Origin: Cellulomonas sp. Root485
GTDB lineage: Bacteria > Actinomycetota > Actinomycetes > Actinomycetales > Cellulomonadaceae
Assembly (NCBI RefSeq): GCF_001426705.1
Contig: NZ_LMFC01000001.1
Span: 485,789-549,788, forward strand
DNA: 64,000 nucleotides
Direction of reading: 5' to 3'
This document shows positions 62,455 to 64,000 of the stretch, in pieces; the first letter of the stretch is position 1, and each line of letters opens with the position of its first letter. Below the pieces are notes generated by a model. It was not told where the DNA came from and searched no databases. It saw only the letters and a program-made list of their open reading frames with translations. The translations under genes and the position numbers were made by a program.

Positions 62455-63123
62455 CTAGGCGTCCTCGTACTCGAAGTCGGGCCGGATCAGCGCGGACACC
62501 CCGCCCCAGGCCAGCTGGGTGACCAGCTCGACGGTGCGCTCGGGTCCGGCGTCCGACGGCTGGCGCAGCCGGTACGTCGCAGCGCCCTGCGCCATGGAGA
62601 TCAACGAGACGGCGAGCATGCTCGCGTCGTCGAGCGGCAGGGCTGTGACCTGCGACAGGACGACCGAGATGCGACGGGCCGCCTCGGACGACGCGTGCTC
62701 GACCCGCGCGCGCACGTCGGCGTCGTGCGTGACGTCGGACTCGAAGAGGAGCGCGGACGACTCTCCTGCGCCCTCGACGAACATGATGTACGCCTCGACG
62801 ATCGCGGCGATGACGTCGCGCCCGTCGCCCCGGCGCACCGGCCCCTGCTCGATCCCCGACACCGCGGCGTCGACCGCGACCAGCAGATCGGCTCCGTTCT
62901 GGTCCACGACGGCGAGGTAGAGGTCGAGCTTGGAGGGGAAGTGGCGGTACAGGACGGGCTTGCTGACCTCGGCACGCTCGGCGATGTCGTCCATGGAGAC
63001 GTGGTGGAAGCCCTCGGAGGAGAAGAGCTCCTGGGCGATGCGCAGCACCTGGGCGCGGCGTTCGTCGCGAGCCATCCGCGGGCTGCGCGCCCGCGGGGTC
63101 GAGTCGTCTGTCCCGTCCGTCAT
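62455..63123 (-). CDS. TetR-family regulator
   Basis: This 222-residue regulator has an N-terminal helix-turn-helix (RRAQVLRIAQELFSSEGFHHVSMDDIAERAEVSKPVLYRHF) and a helical ligand-binding domain typical of the group (IMFVEGAGESSALLFESDV, ISMAQGAATYRLRQ). The ligand is unknown. The ATG is six bases after TACCAT (63135-63130), consistent with a leaderless transcript. It is divergent from the DUF3152 gene with only 47 bases between them, so it may control both. Confidence 0.9.
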   Translation of the reverse strand: MTDGTDDSTPRARSPRMARDERRAQVLRIAQELFSSEGFHHVSMDDIAERAEVSKPVLYRHFPSKLDLYLAVVDQNGADLLVAVDAAVSGIEQGPVRRGDGRDVIAAIVEAYIMFVEGAGESSALLFESDVTHDADVRARVEHASSEAARRISVVLSQVTALPLDDASMLAVSLISMAQGAATYRLRQPSDAGPERTVELVTQLAWGGVSALIRPDFEYEDA

Positions 63124-63170
63124 CCCGCGATGGTAGCCACGGGATGTGTCAAGGATGCGACGATGATCGG
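63124..63170. promoter_or_regulatory. Compact divergent promoter region (TetR / DUF3152)
   Basis: Leftward -10 TACCAT lies at 63135-63130, six bases before the TetR ATG. Rightward -10 GACGAT lies at 63159-63164, six bases before the GTG at 63171. No strong symmetric operator is visible between them. Confidence 0.45.
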
Positions 63171-64000
63171 GTGACGACCCCGGATCCCCTCCGAACGGGC
63201 CAGGGACCGACGCGCGCGTCCCTGCGGCAGTCGGTCCGTCGTCGTCGACCCCGCCCGCGTCAGCGCAGGTCAGCCGGACTCGTCCTCCCGGCCGTCGTGG
63301 CGGCCGTCGGGCTCACGCTCGGCGCCGGCAGCGCGCTCTGGGCCGCGGACGCCCCGCAGACGGCGGCGCTGGTGGACGCAGCGATCGGGCCGTCGGCGGC
63401 TCCCGCCGAGACCGTCGACCGGGTCGGTTCGCAGAGCCGGTCGTCCAGCAGGCGTGACCTGCTCGTGCCGCAACCGGTGGACGCGCCCGTCGGGATGCTG
63501 CCGACGGACCCGCCGCCCGGCATCGTCGCCCTGCCCCCTGGCCTGACGGCCCAGGACGTCGCCGCTGGACTGCTCTCGCCCGAGGTCGTCGAGTCCGCGG
63601 CGGGCACGTTCAGCGCGGTCCCCGGCACCGACCCCGGCCCGGGTACCGGCGCGGTGCGCACGGTGCGGGTCGAGGTGGAGGACGGGCTCCTCGTGGACGG
63701 GCCGGCCTTCGCCGCGACGGTCATGGCGACCCTCAACGACGCACGCGGCTGGGGCGCCGACGGCTCGGTGTCGTTCGCGCGGACGGACGGCGACGCGGAG
63801 CTCCGCGTGATCCTGGCCTCCCCGGCGACGGTCGACGACCTGTGCGCACCCCTGGACACGGGCGGCGAGGTGTCGTGCGGCACCAACGGTCGTGCCGTCC
63901 TGAACCTGCGCCGGTGGGTGCAGGCGACGCAGGAGTACGGCGCCGACAAGTCGGGCTACCGGCAGTACCTGGTCAACCACGAGGTCGGGCACCTCCTCGG
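63171..64000 (+). CDS. DUF3152-type secreted metallopeptidase-like protein (3' end outside window)
   Basis: The first 276 codons of a larger protein are present. An Arg-rich cytoplasmic segment (RRRRPRPRQRR) precedes a membrane anchor or signal (LVLPAVVAAVGLTLGAGSALWA). A disordered Pro-rich stretch follows, then the conserved domain (TVRVEVEDGLLVDGPAFAATV, ELRVILASPATVDDLC, CGTNGRAVLNLRRWV) ending at the window edge with NHEVGHLLG, an HExxH zinc motif. Family members are actinobacterial and extracytoplasmic, with no proven substrate. The GTG start fits a leaderless promoter. Confidence 0.8.
   Translation, partial: MTTPDPLRTGQGPTRASLRQSVRRRRPRPRQRRSAGLVLPAVVAAVGLTLGAGSALWAADAPQTAALVDAAIGPSAAPAETVDRVGSQSRSSSRRDLLVPQPVDAPVGMLPTDPPPGIVALPPGLTAQDVAAGLLSPEVVESAAGTFSAVPGTDPGPGTGAVRTVRVEVEDGLLVDGPAFAATVMATLNDARGWGADGSVSFARTDGDAELRVILASPATVDDLCAPLDTGGEVSCGTNGRAVLNLRRWVQATQEYGADKSGYRQYLVNHEVGHLL

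Overview
The window is very GC-rich (roughly 70 percent or more by eye), densely packed with genes, and has strong third-position G/C bias. Many genes appear to have leaderless starts, and there are ROK and DeoR sugar regulators, a CBM2 module on a Pro/Thr linker, an LAxTG-type surface protein and an incomplete (ATPase-less) CUT1 sugar importer. Together these point to an actinobacterium of the Cellulomonas type (Micrococcales), a polysaccharide degrader. This is inferred from content only. No rRNA, tRNA, CRISPR array, insertion sequence or phage gene was seen.

Layout: 1-1.2 kb holds the end of mdh and two small genes. 1.2-8.0 kb holds a divergent hydrolase and a translationally coupled operon: a 19-codon leader ORF, a BMP-type ABC importer (ATPase, two permeases, lipoprotein) and two isochorismatase-fold cysteine hydrolases, the first of which has lost its catalytic Asp and Lys. 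8.0-14 kb holds a 1936-residue secreted amylase-pullulanase behind a strong operator-like structure. 14-18.3 kb holds a chvE-gguA-gguB monosaccharide importer. 18.3-20.4 kb holds a ROK regulator and a lone single-domain sugar ABC ATPase. 20.4-21.5 kb holds a decayed ECF sigma factor and its partner membrane protein. 21.6-29.5 kb holds a CUT1 importer lacking its own ATPase, divergent from a second ROK regulator that heads a complete substrate-binding protein-ATPase-permease importer. 29.5-33 kb holds a CBM2 esterase, purU, an acetyltransferase and a frameshifted secreted-protein gene.

33-36.9 kb holds a ZTP riboswitch followed by glyA-folD, a VOC protein and exonuclease III. 37-42 kb holds a two-component system, a SHOCT protein and a large surface protein. 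42-48.4 kb holds a divergent MFS pump/ArsR pair and a four-gene efflux operon (lipoprotein, adaptor, ATPase, FtsX/MacB-type permease). 48.4-52.1 kb holds galK, galT and a DeoR regulator. 52-56 kb holds Mrp, a DUF1003 protein, an MgtE-N/CBS protein and two oppositely oriented overlapping genes. 56-64 kb holds PepP, a PHP phosphoesterase, MarC, a DEAD-box helicase, a ferritin-like protein, a DUF3107 protein, a TetR regulator and the start of a DUF3152 protein.

The dominant theme of 8-31 kb is breakdown of starch and possibly acylated hemicellulose outside the cell and uptake of the resulting sugars, with gal genes further on. The most unusual items are the coupled leader ORF and pseudoenzyme in the first operon, the paired ROK modules, and the shared leaderless promoter geometry of about sixteen genes.
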